Positions 18,221-26,480 of a stretch of 64,000 nt of DNA are shown here, one piece after another; positions within the stretch are counted from its first letter, which is position 1, and each line of letters begins with the position of its first letter. The position numbers and the translations under genes are program-made. The DNA is from Lachnospiraceae bacterium (GTDB lineage Bacteria; Bacillota; Clostridia; Lachnospirales; Lachnospiraceae): contig JAKSSF010000002.1 in the NCBI GenBank assembly GCA_024403235.1, positions 43,473 to 107,472 of the forward strand, given 5' to 3'. The notes under the pieces are model-generated. The model worked only from the letters and a program-made list of their open reading frames with translations, had not been told where the DNA came from and ran no database searches.

Positions 18221-18242
18221 AGGTGGCACTACAGTGCCACCT
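18221..18242. terminator. strong hairpin between Cys-rich gene and downstream genes
   Basis: AGGTGGCAC (18221-18229) and GTGCCACCT (18234-18242) form a perfect 9-bp GC-rich stem with a 4-nt loop. There is no T-run on the minus strand, so it may act as a processing or stability element rather than a classical terminator. Confidence 0.45.
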
Positions 18243-18253
18243 TTCTTGCTGTA

Positions 18254-18460
18254 TTAACATCCACAGCAGTTTGTAAGTAAGAGAAGCCAGATAATCCAAT
18301 CGCAGTTGTTTTTGTCTGAGCAGCCACAACCACCAAACATACCTTTATTGCCGCATCCGCCGCAAAGGAACAGTAAAAGAATCATCATCATGTTATTGTT
18401 GCATGGACTACAATTGTCACCACGACCGCAGCCGCAGCCTGGAGCTGTTAAATCACTCAT
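18254..18460 (-). CDS. Cys/Gly-rich miniprotein of the chorion-class high-cysteine type
   Basis: A 68-residue protein with 14 Cys and 12 Gly, built of two hydrophobic Leu/Met/Ile stretches (MMMILLLFLCGG and WIIWLLLL) each flanked by CGC/NCSPC-type clusters. Such proteins are widespread in Lachnospiraceae and usually annotated as chorion-class high-cysteine protein; none has a proven role that I know of. GGAGG (complement of 18467-18471) precedes the ATG. The promoter upstream has a SigK-like form (see 18488-18515), suggesting expression in the mother cell late in sporulation and possible cross-linked incorporation into the spore surface. Metal binding is another possibility. Confidence 0.7.
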   Translation of the reverse strand: MSDLTAPGCGCGRGDNCSPCNNNMMMILLLFLCGGCGNKGMFGGCGCSDKNNCDWIIWLLLLTNCCGC

Positions 18461-18487
18461 AGGAAGCCTCCAAATGTTGTTATGCTT

Positions 18488-18515
18488 TATTCTATGAGGG
18501 TGACTTGTCTTTGTT
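18488..18515 (-). promoter_or_regulatory. candidate SigK-type sporulation promoter
   Basis: Read on the minus strand: AACA (18515-18512), a 15-bp spacer, then CATAGAATA (18496-18488). This fits the SigK consensus mACm-N15/16-CATAnnnTA. The same stretch has TAGAAT but no matching SigA -35. It sits 28 bp before the miniprotein start codon, just upstream of its ribosome site. Confidence 0.42.
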
Positions 18516-18528
18516 TACCAAATTTTTA

Positions 18529-18558
18529 TTGGATAAATTGAAAATTGTTTTATATAAT
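18529..18558 (+). promoter_or_regulatory. SigA-type promoter of the MoxR operon
   Basis: TTGGAT (18529-18534), an 18-bp spacer and perfect TATAAT (18553-18558), 38 bases before the moxR start. Confidence 0.5.
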
Positions 18559-18595
18559 GGGATATGTGTTAACGAAAAAAGAAAGAGGAAGAGAT

Positions 18596-19525
18596 ATGTC
18601 ACAAAATAGAATACATCTTTTGTTAGATAATGTGGAACAGGTAATTATAGGAAAACGAAATGTTGCAGAGCTAATTGTAGCAGCATTACTGGCAGAGGGA
18701 CATGTACTTTTGGAAGATGTTCCGGGAGTTGGGAAAACCCAGTTAGTGGCGTCCATAGCAAAATCCTGTAGTGGAAAATTTAACAGAATTCAGATGACGC
18801 CGGATGTTATGCCGGGAGATATTACCGGGTTTACATTGATTAATCCAACTACAAAGCATTTTGAATTTCGTAAAGGAGCTGCTTTTTGTAACTTCCTTTT
18901 GGCAGATGAAATCAATCGTTGTTCGCCAAAATCTCAGTCCGCATTGTTGGAAATTATGGAAGAAAACCAGGTTAGTTTAGACGGAAATACCTTTGAATTA
19001 CCTAAGCCTTTTATGGTATTGGCGACGCAAAATCCGGTAGAGACTTTTGGTACCTTTCATTTACCGGAAGCCCAGATGGATCGCTTTTTAATGCGATTAA
19101 CCATGGGGTATCCTACCAAAGAAGAAGAATTACAAATGCTGAAGCGTGGTCAAGAGGCGCAACCTAAGAATTTATCAGAAGTGATTTCTTTGGAAGAAAT
19201 TGAAGCATTAAAGAATCAGGCACGGGAAATATTTATAGCCCAAAAGGTGGAAGATTATATTGTGGATATTGTCAGACTATCCAGAGAAACAGAGGGGATT
19301 CGTTTAGGGATTAGTCCCAGAGGTACTCTGGCCATGTTCCAAGCCGCAAAAGCTTATGCGTTCTTACAAGAAAGAGAGTATGTATTGCCCGATGATATTA
19401 AATATTTAGCAGCATCCGTATGGGCCCATCGTATGATTTTATCCCCCCAGGGAAAAGGAAAATGGGGTAGTCAGGAAAATTGTATTCTGAATCTGTTGGA
19501 ACAGGTAGAAGTTCCGGTTGTATAA
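18596..19525 (+). CDS. MoxR-type AAA+ ATPase
   Basis: A 309-residue cytosolic AAA+ ATPase, starting at ATG 18596 with AGAGGAAG upstream (an in-frame ATG at 18545 overlaps the promoter). Walker A is GVPG/VGKTQL within LLEDVPGVGKTQL; Walker B is FLLADEINR, followed by SPKSQSALLEIMEE, sensor motif ATQNPVE and the C-terminal lid with ISPRGTLAM, all classical MoxR. It heads a three-gene operon with a DUF58 protein and a membrane transglutaminase, the common MoxR-DUF58-TGase set whose members are thought to work as a chaperone/assembly system for surface or metal-dependent proteins. The actual client is unknown. Confidence 0.93.
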   Translation: MSQNRIHLLLDNVEQVIIGKRNVAELIVAALLAEGHVLLEDVPGVGKTQLVASIAKSCSGKFNRIQMTPDVMPGDITGFTLINPTTKHFEFRKGAAFCNFLLADEINRCSPKSQSALLEIMEENQVSLDGNTFELPKPFMVLATQNPVETFGTFHLPEAQMDRFLMRLTMGYPTKEEELQMLKRGQEAQPKNLSEVISLEEIEALKNQAREIFIAQKVEDYIVDIVRLSRETEGIRLGISPRGTLAMFQAAKAYAFLQEREYVLPDDIKYLAASVWAHRMILSPQGKGKWGSQENCILNLLEQVEVPVV

Positions 19526-19544
19526 GTTGTAAATAGGAAAGTGT

Positions 19545-20756
19545 ATGAAAGAAAAAAGAAAGAAAGGACCAAATGAAAAATTGCAGAAAATCAGAACCGG
19601 CATTAGTTTTCTTTCTGCCTGTGGGATTATTCTGATATTCGCGCTATTTTGCAGTGGCAGAGTAGGGTGGTTTTATTTGCTTGCCATTCTTTTGGCACCT
19701 GCTTTTTCTGTTCTTTCTCTACATTTTTTGGGAAAAGATTTAGACATAGAAGTTACTCCCACGGAAGCACTTTGTGGAAAAGGGGATAGATTTCTTTTGA
19801 CCATTCATTTGAAAAATAAGAGTTTTCTTCCCATACCGGGAATACAGTTGCAACTGGTAGAAAACGGTCATTTAAAAACAGAAAGGAAAACTTTTTGGAT
19901 TTCCCTTTTTTCCAAAGAAGAAAGAAACATTCAAATTCCTTATAGCTGTGAATATTCCGGTGGTTCATATGCTGGAATAGAAAGCTTATGGGTTCAGGAT
20001 TTCTTTGGTATTACCAAAAAACAAATTTCGATATTACATTCAAATAAAGCATTGGTAGGAGTTTTGCCCTCTATCCTAGAGATGACAGACAATCATCCTG
20101 TGTTATCACCACTATTGGAGCATACTTTTTTACAGGGAGATCAGGAGGAACCTATTGAGGAAGCCAGCAGAGTGTTTGGCGGTACTCCAGGGTATGAATA
20201 TAGAGAGTATGTACCGGGAGATCCGTTGAAAAGAATTCATAGTAAACTATCGGCGAAAAAGGATCAATTATTTGTCAGATTGGATGATAAACTAACCGTC
20301 AGTACTATGTCCTTCTTTTGCACAACAGGGTTTAGTGCTTGGGAATTAGAAAGCAGTGAATTGTTTCCCTTTGCTTCTTCTCTAGAAAAAAAGGCTTTAC
20401 TATGCCAAAATGCATTGGAATTATCAATGGGTATTGTATTTGCCTTTTTAAAACGGGAGTATGCAGTAGAGTTTTATTTAGAAAAAGAAGATGGTTGGAA
20501 AAAGCTTTTGATTTTAAAGGAAGAGGATTTGGTTTCTTTATCCCGAGAATTGGCATTTGCTATATTGAGAGAAGTAAAGCCATCAGAATGGTCTGTATCA
20601 GAAGAATTGATACAGCAGGCGGATGGTCATAAGGTATTCTTATTCCCCAATATGACTATGTTGCAAAGGAAACAGATAGAGCAATTGGAAAGCGCCTCTG
20701 CAGAACCTATTTCGGTGGTGGATGTGAGTGAGATAGAAAGGGGGAAAGTGGTATGA
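19545..20756 (+). CDS. DUF58 membrane protein
   Basis: A 403-residue protein with two N-terminal membrane segments (about residues 17-60), a beta-rich extracytoplasmic or membrane-proximal region, and the DUF58 core with YEYREYVPGDPLKRIHSKLSAK, which normally reads HWK; here Trp is replaced by Ser. It is the partner of MoxR ATPases in this widespread operon type. The gene begins 19 bases after moxR and its stop overlaps the next start (ATGA at 20753), so translation is coupled. The precise role is unknown. Confidence 0.85.
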   Translation: MKEKRKKGPNEKLQKIRTGISFLSACGIILIFALFCSGRVGWFYLLAILLAPAFSVLSLHFLGKDLDIEVTPTEALCGKGDRFLLTIHLKNKSFLPIPGIQLQLVENGHLKTERKTFWISLFSKEERNIQIPYSCEYSGGSYAGIESLWVQDFFGITKKQISILHSNKALVGVLPSILEMTDNHPVLSPLLEHTFLQGDQEEPIEEASRVFGGTPGYEYREYVPGDPLKRIHSKLSAKKDQLFVRLDDKLTVSTMSFFCTTGFSAWELESSELFPFASSLEKKALLCQNALELSMGIVFAFLKREYAVEFYLEKEDGWKKLLILKEEDLVSLSRELAFAILREVKPSEWSVSEELIQQADGHKVFLFPNMTMLQRKQIEQLESASAEPISVVDVSEIERGKVV

Positions 20757-22948
20757 CCTTAACCCTATTTTTATCTTATGTTCTTAGTGTGATTATGACA
20801 TCGGCGGTATTCTCTATTTTTGGATATCCTTTATTTTCACTTTCAACACCTATTATCGTACTTGCCAATGGTGTAATGTTTGTCATTTGTCATTTTGTCA
20901 ATCATCATCGTCGAATCGGTGGGATCGGCATTACTTTGTTTTTGATTGGAGCCATGCGGTTTCTTCGATTGTTTGCAAACCTTGGTTATGATCAGTGCAA
21001 TGTTTTGTATTGGGAATGGATGTTGACCGGTGGAGATGAAGTTGACTTTAATCTATACTATTTGACGACCTTATTACTTTCTGTGTCCATTTTCTTTTGC
21101 ATTATTATTTATTACTTTGCTAATGTGCAATATCGTATCTCTTTATTGACTTTATGTAGCCTGCTGCCTTGTGTGCTTTACATGAAGGTTATGGCAGAGA
21201 TTGATAATTATTATGTGATTTTTCTTACTTTAGGGAATCTCTTGGTGCATTATTCCCATGGCATAGAGCAAAAGAGCGGAAATAGTTGGATTGGTAAAAA
21301 GTCTTATTATAAAAGTGCATTGCTATTTAGTGCAGGTATTCTTTTGTTTGTGGCTTTGATTCCCAAGGAAAAGGATGCCAAATATTACTCTAAATTTGAA
21401 GATTTGTTTTTACAGGGAGATACCACTTCTGAGTTACAGGGGGATTATGAAGATCTGAATCCCCATTCAGGCAATGCGGAAGGCTTTGCTATTGAAAGTA
21501 ATCGTCGTTTGTATACAGCCTATGGTAATGGATATACCTATCTGAAAAGACAGAACTTTGATTATTATGATTTTGAGAATCGGTATTGGAATTATGAACC
21601 TGCTTTGTCTAATACAAATATTGAAAAAACAGACTGGGAAAACAAACAAACTTCCCTTTCTGTTACTGCCTTACAGTTTTCTGTAAAACAAGGAATTCTA
21701 TGGGATTCTAATTTCAAAAACAACTATGGTTTAGAAAAGGTAATGGATGTATCAGGTCTTTTGGAGTCTATGAATTCCTGGACCTTGCAGGCCCAAAACT
21801 TTTCTGCGGGTTATTATTTGTCCAGTTCCAGAGCCACTACTTTATCGGAAATGGGAAATGAATATACGATTTCTGCCAATGGGAATTTTTATCGAACCAA
21901 TGGCAGTCATGATTCAGATGCCAGATATGTGTTAGGCTTTTACTCTAATATGGGCGTGGCAGAGGAATGGCAGAACACAGGACTGCCCTTTATGTCTTAC
22001 GAAAAATCCTTAGCATTTCTACAGGATTTACAAACCTTATATCGTCAAAAGGGGCAAGAGAATATTTCTGTGGATTCTTTTTTAGAGCAGCAAAAAGAAG
22101 CGGAAGTATATCGCAGTATGGTTGCAGATAATACGGACGAAATTCCGTCAGAGATTGTATCCTTAGGCAAAGAAATTACCGCAGGCTGTGAAAGCGAACT
22201 AGAAAAAGCCCAAGCCTTGGAACAGTATTTTAGAAAAGGAAACTTTGTTTATGATATTTATTATCGTCCAAAGGATACTTCTATACAGTATTTTTTGACA
22301 GAAAGTCATAGAGGCACCTGTTCCGACTATGCTACAGCCTATGTACTTTTAGCCAGAAGTGTAGGACTGATTGCCAGGTATACAGAAGGATTCTTGCCGG
22401 AACCATCCGGAAATCGAAATTATTACCTAATAAAGGAGAGTTCTGCCCACGCATTTCCTGAGGTGTTCATTCCCAATACAGGTTGGATTGTGTTTGAACC
22501 AACAGTGTCAAACCGGGCGGCTGTGCCAACTGACATTTGGTATCGTCTGCGTAAATTTCAAATGGACTTTGGTTTATTAGGAGCCATTGGTGTATGTATT
22601 TTCTTGGTTGTATTTGGAACCCTTGTATTCCAGGTAGTATATCCATTTTTATTTGAAATCATATTTCGAATGAGCTTATATTTTGGAAATGAAGAGCGAG
22701 TTATGATAAAATCTTACCAAAGAATGCAAGGTATCATCACAAAGAGACGGAATTTGCAGACAGGAAGTATGACACCGGAAGAAATCTGTGCGTATCTGTA
22801 TGAAGAGGGAATTGATTGTAAAGCGTATTTTGCAGTATTGGAACAATTTCTGTATGGAAATAAAATACAATCCCTGAAAGATGGTAGAAATATTGCTCTA
22901 AAAGCATATGGTTTGGTATATAGCATGTTAAAGAAAAAGAAGCAATAA
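20753..22948 (+). CDS. membrane transglutaminase-like protein (TgpA-type)
   Basis: A 731-residue membrane protein: about six N-terminal transmembrane helices (residues 5-210), a large outside domain with the transglutaminase core, and one more helix near residue 610 followed by a cytoplasmic tail. The putative catalytic Cys523 lies in RGTCSDYATAY, His566 in SAHAFPEV, and the third residue region is GWIVFEPT. This domain order is that of TgpA/DUF3488-type proteins found with MoxR and DUF58. It likely acts on peptides or cell-wall material outside the membrane as a protease or transamidase; which of these is not known. Third gene of the operon from 18596. Confidence 0.88.
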   Translation: MTLTLFLSYVLSVIMTSAVFSIFGYPLFSLSTPIIVLANGVMFVICHFVNHHRRIGGIGITLFLIGAMRFLRLFANLGYDQCNVLYWEWMLTGGDEVDFNLYYLTTLLLSVSIFFCIIIYYFANVQYRISLLTLCSLLPCVLYMKVMAEIDNYYVIFLTLGNLLVHYSHGIEQKSGNSWIGKKSYYKSALLFSAGILLFVALIPKEKDAKYYSKFEDLFLQGDTTSELQGDYEDLNPHSGNAEGFAIESNRRLYTAYGNGYTYLKRQNFDYYDFENRYWNYEPALSNTNIEKTDWENKQTSLSVTALQFSVKQGILWDSNFKNNYGLEKVMDVSGLLESMNSWTLQAQNFSAGYYLSSSRATTLSEMGNEYTISANGNFYRTNGSHDSDARYVLGFYSNMGVAEEWQNTGLPFMSYEKSLAFLQDLQTLYRQKGQENISVDSFLEQQKEAEVYRSMVADNTDEIPSEIVSLGKEITAGCESELEKAQALEQYFRKGNFVYDIYYRPKDTSIQYFLTESHRGTCSDYATAYVLLARSVGLIARYTEGFLPEPSGNRNYYLIKESSAHAFPEVFIPNTGWIVFEPTVSNRAAVPTDIWYRLRKFQMDFGLLGAIGVCIFLVVFGTLVFQVVYPFLFEIIFRMSLYFGNEERVMIKSYQRMQGIITKRRNLQTGSMTPEEICAYLYEEGIDCKAYFAVLEQFLYGNKIQSLKDGRNIALKAYGLVYSMLKKKKQ

Positions 22949-22992
22949 AAAGCAAATGAAACAATAGAAGAGCGATTGAAACGGAGGACAAT

Positions 22993-25140
22993 ATGAAGCA
23001 AAAGTTTTTAGTTGGAATGATGATGATAGTTACATCCATATCTCTTATAGCATGTGGTGGAGCGAAGTCCGGGAATGATGGGACTGCCAGTAGCGTAGAG
23101 GGTCAGACCAATTCTGATACAAAAGAAGAGAGTGGAGTAAATCAAACTTCAGTTTCCACAGATCAAATGAAAGAAGCTTATCTGGATTTCTTAAAAGGCA
23201 ATCAGAACATGATTGTTAAAAGTAAGAATATTGAAGGTCTGGAAGACGGAAAAGAATATTCTTATGAGGAGATGATAGAGGCATTATCGGAATATTTTGA
23301 AGAGGATTTTGGGGATTGTGCATTGGCTGACGGAGAGTATGCCTTTATTGATTGCGGGGCAGATTCTGTTCCGGAACTGGCGCTACATCATACATTTTCC
23401 CTAGAGATGGATGACGCAAATATGTATTCTGTGTTGAAATACATAGATGGAAACGTGTATTTGGTAAGTTCACAGTATGGGTTTTACAGATCCTTCGTTG
23501 GCATCAATGAATTTGGCTATATTACATACGGCGGAAGCGGTGGTGCTACTACTTACTACTGTGATTATCGTTTTGTCAACAAGGATGGGGAGGAAATATT
23601 CTTATATTCTGAAAATGATGAGATGGCATATTCCGGACCTTATATTTCGTCTTACTATTTCCCTGAACATGAAGCACCTGCGGGCTATCCGGAGGATATT
23701 TATGCCCTCGATGACAATTATGTGACTTGTGCTATATATAATTTTAAAGAATACGAATATCACGAAGAGGGAGAGGATGAAGAATATTACAAAGGTTTCT
23801 TCTATACTTTTTATGACGAAGAAGAAAATTATGTAGATCCTGATTCGGAAATCGCAAAGATTTATAAACAAAATGGCATTAACTACTATATACCGGAAGA
23901 AGCAAAACAAAAGATTATAGAACATGAAAATGCTTTAGGTGTTACAGATCAGATCCGTGGTGGGGATGAAGTGGATTGGAGCCCCTTGTTATCCCTTGGA
24001 ATTGGAAAATACACGAAAGTAATTCACGGGAAAGAAACTCTTATGAGATGGATTCCCGGACAGTGGATTCTTCCAAAAGAATCTTTGGAAGATGGAATAG
24101 AAGCCTTTTATGTATCCATCCGGGAAAACGGTGAATTTGAAATCAATATAAACTATACAGATAAATACAAAGCACCGGCTTTCATATCAGGGCATTTGGT
24201 AATGGATGATACAGATTATTACAGTTCGGGATTTTATTTTTATCCAACGAACAGTAATTCCGAAGATTTTCCGATAAAAAACTATTTGGGATTGTATGTG
24301 GTAGACAACTATATCATAGATAGTGAAACGGCAAAGATGACTTTTACTTGGGAATTAGACAACGCTTTACAGCATTATGCTAAGCCTAATTATCTACCAT
24401 TAGAGAAAGCCTTTACGAATGAATATTATGACTTTTACAGGGTAATATATAATCCATCAGAGGAATATTTTCTGAACTATGGATATGAAGAGGAAGCATT
24501 AACTCCTGTAAAGAAGCTTTCCTTGCAGGAAACAAGTTGTACGGAAAACGGCATTATAGATGAGGATAAATGGTTTCAAATGTTAGGCATCAGTTGGAGC
24601 CAAGATAATTATAGTGATGAGAAATATGTATATCGTTTAGGAGGAGAAGAATACTACGGCAGAAAGACGATGCTTTCTATTTATGATAAGGCAAGTGGGG
24701 ATTTGGTTCGTACCTATGATTTTCATGATTTTATTTATGCAATAGGGTATGAAGGAGATGATTTCGTAGATAGAAGTATTCGCTATGCATTAATTGAAGG
24801 AAATACTTTATATGTGAATCTTTATCATAGCACCTATGCATCCTCTTGCCCAAGCAATGCCTATATTATGGCAATTGATATGGAAGATGGCTTTGTGAAG
24901 TGGAAGAGTGAGCCACTAGTGTCTAATTCCGATAATTTTGTACTTTTAGGAGATACATTGATTACCGGCTATGGCTTCTCGGCGGAAGACCATTATCTAT
25001 GTCTTGTAAACAAATATTCAGGAGAAGTGATGTCTAAGGTAAATGTGAAGAAGAGTCCGGATTATTTTTACTATAAAGATAATGTTCTGTATGTAAGAAC
25101 TTATAGTTATGATTATGAGTTTAAAGTATCAGAACAATAG
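22993..25140 (+). CDS. large lipoprotein with PQQ-like C-terminal repeats
   Basis: A 715-residue lipoprotein with lipobox LIAC (lipidated Cys21) and an acidic linker. The middle region (about residues 55-480) is rich in aromatic and acidic residues and not recognised. The C-terminal part (about residues 510-715) has repeats of the beta-propeller/PQQ-like kind, for example DKASGDLVRTYDF, IMAIDMEDGFVKWKSE and LVNKYSGEVMSKV. Such propellers often act as binding or scaffold modules at the cell surface. It follows the TGase gene by 44 bases with a good ribosome site (CGGAGGA) and may belong to the same operon; a terminator follows at 25171. No catalytic motif seen. Confidence 0.72.
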   Translation: MKQKFLVGMMMIVTSISLIACGGAKSGNDGTASSVEGQTNSDTKEESGVNQTSVSTDQMKEAYLDFLKGNQNMIVKSKNIEGLEDGKEYSYEEMIEALSEYFEEDFGDCALADGEYAFIDCGADSVPELALHHTFSLEMDDANMYSVLKYIDGNVYLVSSQYGFYRSFVGINEFGYITYGGSGGATTYYCDYRFVNKDGEEIFLYSENDEMAYSGPYISSYYFPEHEAPAGYPEDIYALDDNYVTCAIYNFKEYEYHEEGEDEEYYKGFFYTFYDEEENYVDPDSEIAKIYKQNGINYYIPEEAKQKIIEHENALGVTDQIRGGDEVDWSPLLSLGIGKYTKVIHGKETLMRWIPGQWILPKESLEDGIEAFYVSIRENGEFEININYTDKYKAPAFISGHLVMDDTDYYSSGFYFYPTNSNSEDFPIKNYLGLYVVDNYIIDSETAKMTFTWELDNALQHYAKPNYLPLEKAFTNEYYDFYRVIYNPSEEYFLNYGYEEEALTPVKKLSLQETSCTENGIIDEDKWFQMLGISWSQDNYSDEKYVYRLGGEEYYGRKTMLSIYDKASGDLVRTYDFHDFIYAIGYEGDDFVDRSIRYALIEGNTLYVNLYHSTYASSCPSNAYIMAIDMEDGFVKWKSEPLVSNSDNFVLLGDTLITGYGFSAEDHYLCLVNKYSGEVMSKVNVKKSPDYFYYKDNVLYVRTYSYDYEFKVSEQ

Positions 25141-25170
25141 AAGAATAATATTTTTTTAGGAACGTATAGA

Positions 25171-25220
25171 AACGGTGATTTGCGAAATGGTAATTTTGTG
25201 AATTGCCGTTTTATTTTCTT
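25171..25220 (+). terminator. terminator after the lipoprotein gene
   Basis: AACGGTGATT (25171-25180) pairs with AATTGCCGTT (25201-25210) with two G-U pairs over a 20-nt loop, followed by TTATTTTCTTTC. Confidence 0.65.
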
Positions 25221-25222
25221 TC

Positions 25223-25250
25223 TTGCAAAAATTTCTATATATAGTAAAAT
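25223..25250 (+). promoter_or_regulatory. promoter of the sortase/surface-protein cluster
   Basis: TTGCAA (25223-25228), a 16-bp spacer and TAAAAT (25245-25250), 36 bases before the sortase start. Confidence 0.5.
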
Positions 25251-25285
25251 GTATCTGTATATTTATGTGTATTTGGAGTTAACAG

Positions 25286-26443
25286 ATGGATTCAAATGGC
25301 TTTTTCGTCAGAGGCCGCTCTTTTCGTATGCGAAAGGATTATGAGGCAGCACTGCGAGACCAGAAGAAAATAGAGACCATATTAAAAAAATATGAAGATG
25401 CTCCTATTGAAAAGTGGAAAGAGCTTTTAGACGATTTAGAGCATAGAGCTTATCCTTTTGAAACCTTGGTGGGTGAGGATTTTACGGATGAAGTGGATGA
25501 GAAAATTCGAGAAATGGAAAAACATCCTGTAAAGTCAACAAAAGGAACCAAAGTCAAAAAAACTTCTGTGAAACATCCAAAAGAGGAAGTGAATACTCCC
25601 AAAAAACTGGAAGATTATGACAAAGCAATGCAGCAGCAGATTTTGTTAGAATTAAAAACAAGGGAGAAAAAGAGAAAACGATTTGTAGGCTTTTGTAGCA
25701 TTGTGGCTTTTCTTTGTTTAGGCTATGTCATTGCATATTTTTTCTTTTACCAAAAGAATGATATGGAGTACGAAAAACTTGCAGCTATTCGGGAAAAAGA
25801 TAGTGCTGTTTCTGCTAGTAAAGAACCTGTAGTGCATCTGACAACAGAAGAACAGGTGTCGGATGAGATACTGGAAAAATACAAAACTTTATATAATAAA
25901 AATAAAAGTCTAATCGGATGGGTAAAAATTGACGATACAAATATTGATTACCCAGTGATGCAAACACAAAACAACGAATATTATCTGGATCACAACTATA
26001 ATCAGGAATATGACAAAAATGGTTCCATATTCCTAGATATGGCTTGTAACCCGTTACGACCAAACACCAACTTGATTATCTATGGACATCATATGAAATC
26101 AGGGAAAATGTTTGGTAATTTGAATGCCTACAGTAATAGGTCTTATTATGAGGATCATAAATATATTCAATTTGATACCATATATCAAGAAGGTTTATAT
26201 CAGGTGATGTATGTGTTTCGATCTCATATTTATAATGAGGATGAGATTGTTTTCAAATATTATCAATTTATCGATGCAGCTACCCCGGAGGAATTTGATT
26301 CCAACATGCAGGAAATGAGCCAATTGGCTTTATATGATACAGGTGTAACAGCTGTATATGGAGATAAACTTTTAACCCTTTCCACCTGCGATAGTGCAGA
26401 AGCGGATGGTAGATTTGTTGTAGTGGCGAAGAAAATACAGTAA
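25286..26443 (+). CDS. class B sortase
   Basis: A 385-residue membrane-anchored transpeptidase that cuts a sorting motif in secreted proteins and joins them to the cell wall or a carrier. There is a long charged cytoplasmic N-terminus (residues 1-130), one membrane helix (about 135-158), then the sortase fold. The catalytic set is present: His268/His269 in IIYGHHMKSG, Cys368 in TLSTC, and Arg376 in ADGRF. The YGHHM and MxxxF pattern is that of class B. The unusually long N-terminal cytoplasmic region sets it apart from the short SrtB of Staphylococcus. It is 37 bases upstream of an LRR surface protein, and two genes behind it share a sorting signal, so it is presumably their dedicated sortase. 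Confidence 0.9.
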   Translation: MDSNGFFVRGRSFRMRKDYEAALRDQKKIETILKKYEDAPIEKWKELLDDLEHRAYPFETLVGEDFTDEVDEKIREMEKHPVKSTKGTKVKKTSVKHPKEEVNTPKKLEDYDKAMQQQILLELKTREKKRKRFVGFCSIVAFLCLGYVIAYFFFYQKNDMEYEKLAAIREKDSAVSASKEPVVHLTTEEQVSDEILEKYKTLYNKNKSLIGWVKIDDTNIDYPVMQTQNNEYYLDHNYNQEYDKNGSIFLDMACNPLRPNTNLIIYGHHMKSGKMFGNLNAYSNRSYYEDHKYIQFDTIYQEGLYQVMYVFRSHIYNEDEIVFKYYQFIDAATPEEFDSNMQEMSQLALYDTGVTAVYGDKLLTLSTCDSAEADGRFVVVAKKIQ

Positions 26444-26480
26444 GAATTGCGTTGGTTTTAACAAGCAGGAGGTTTGAAGG

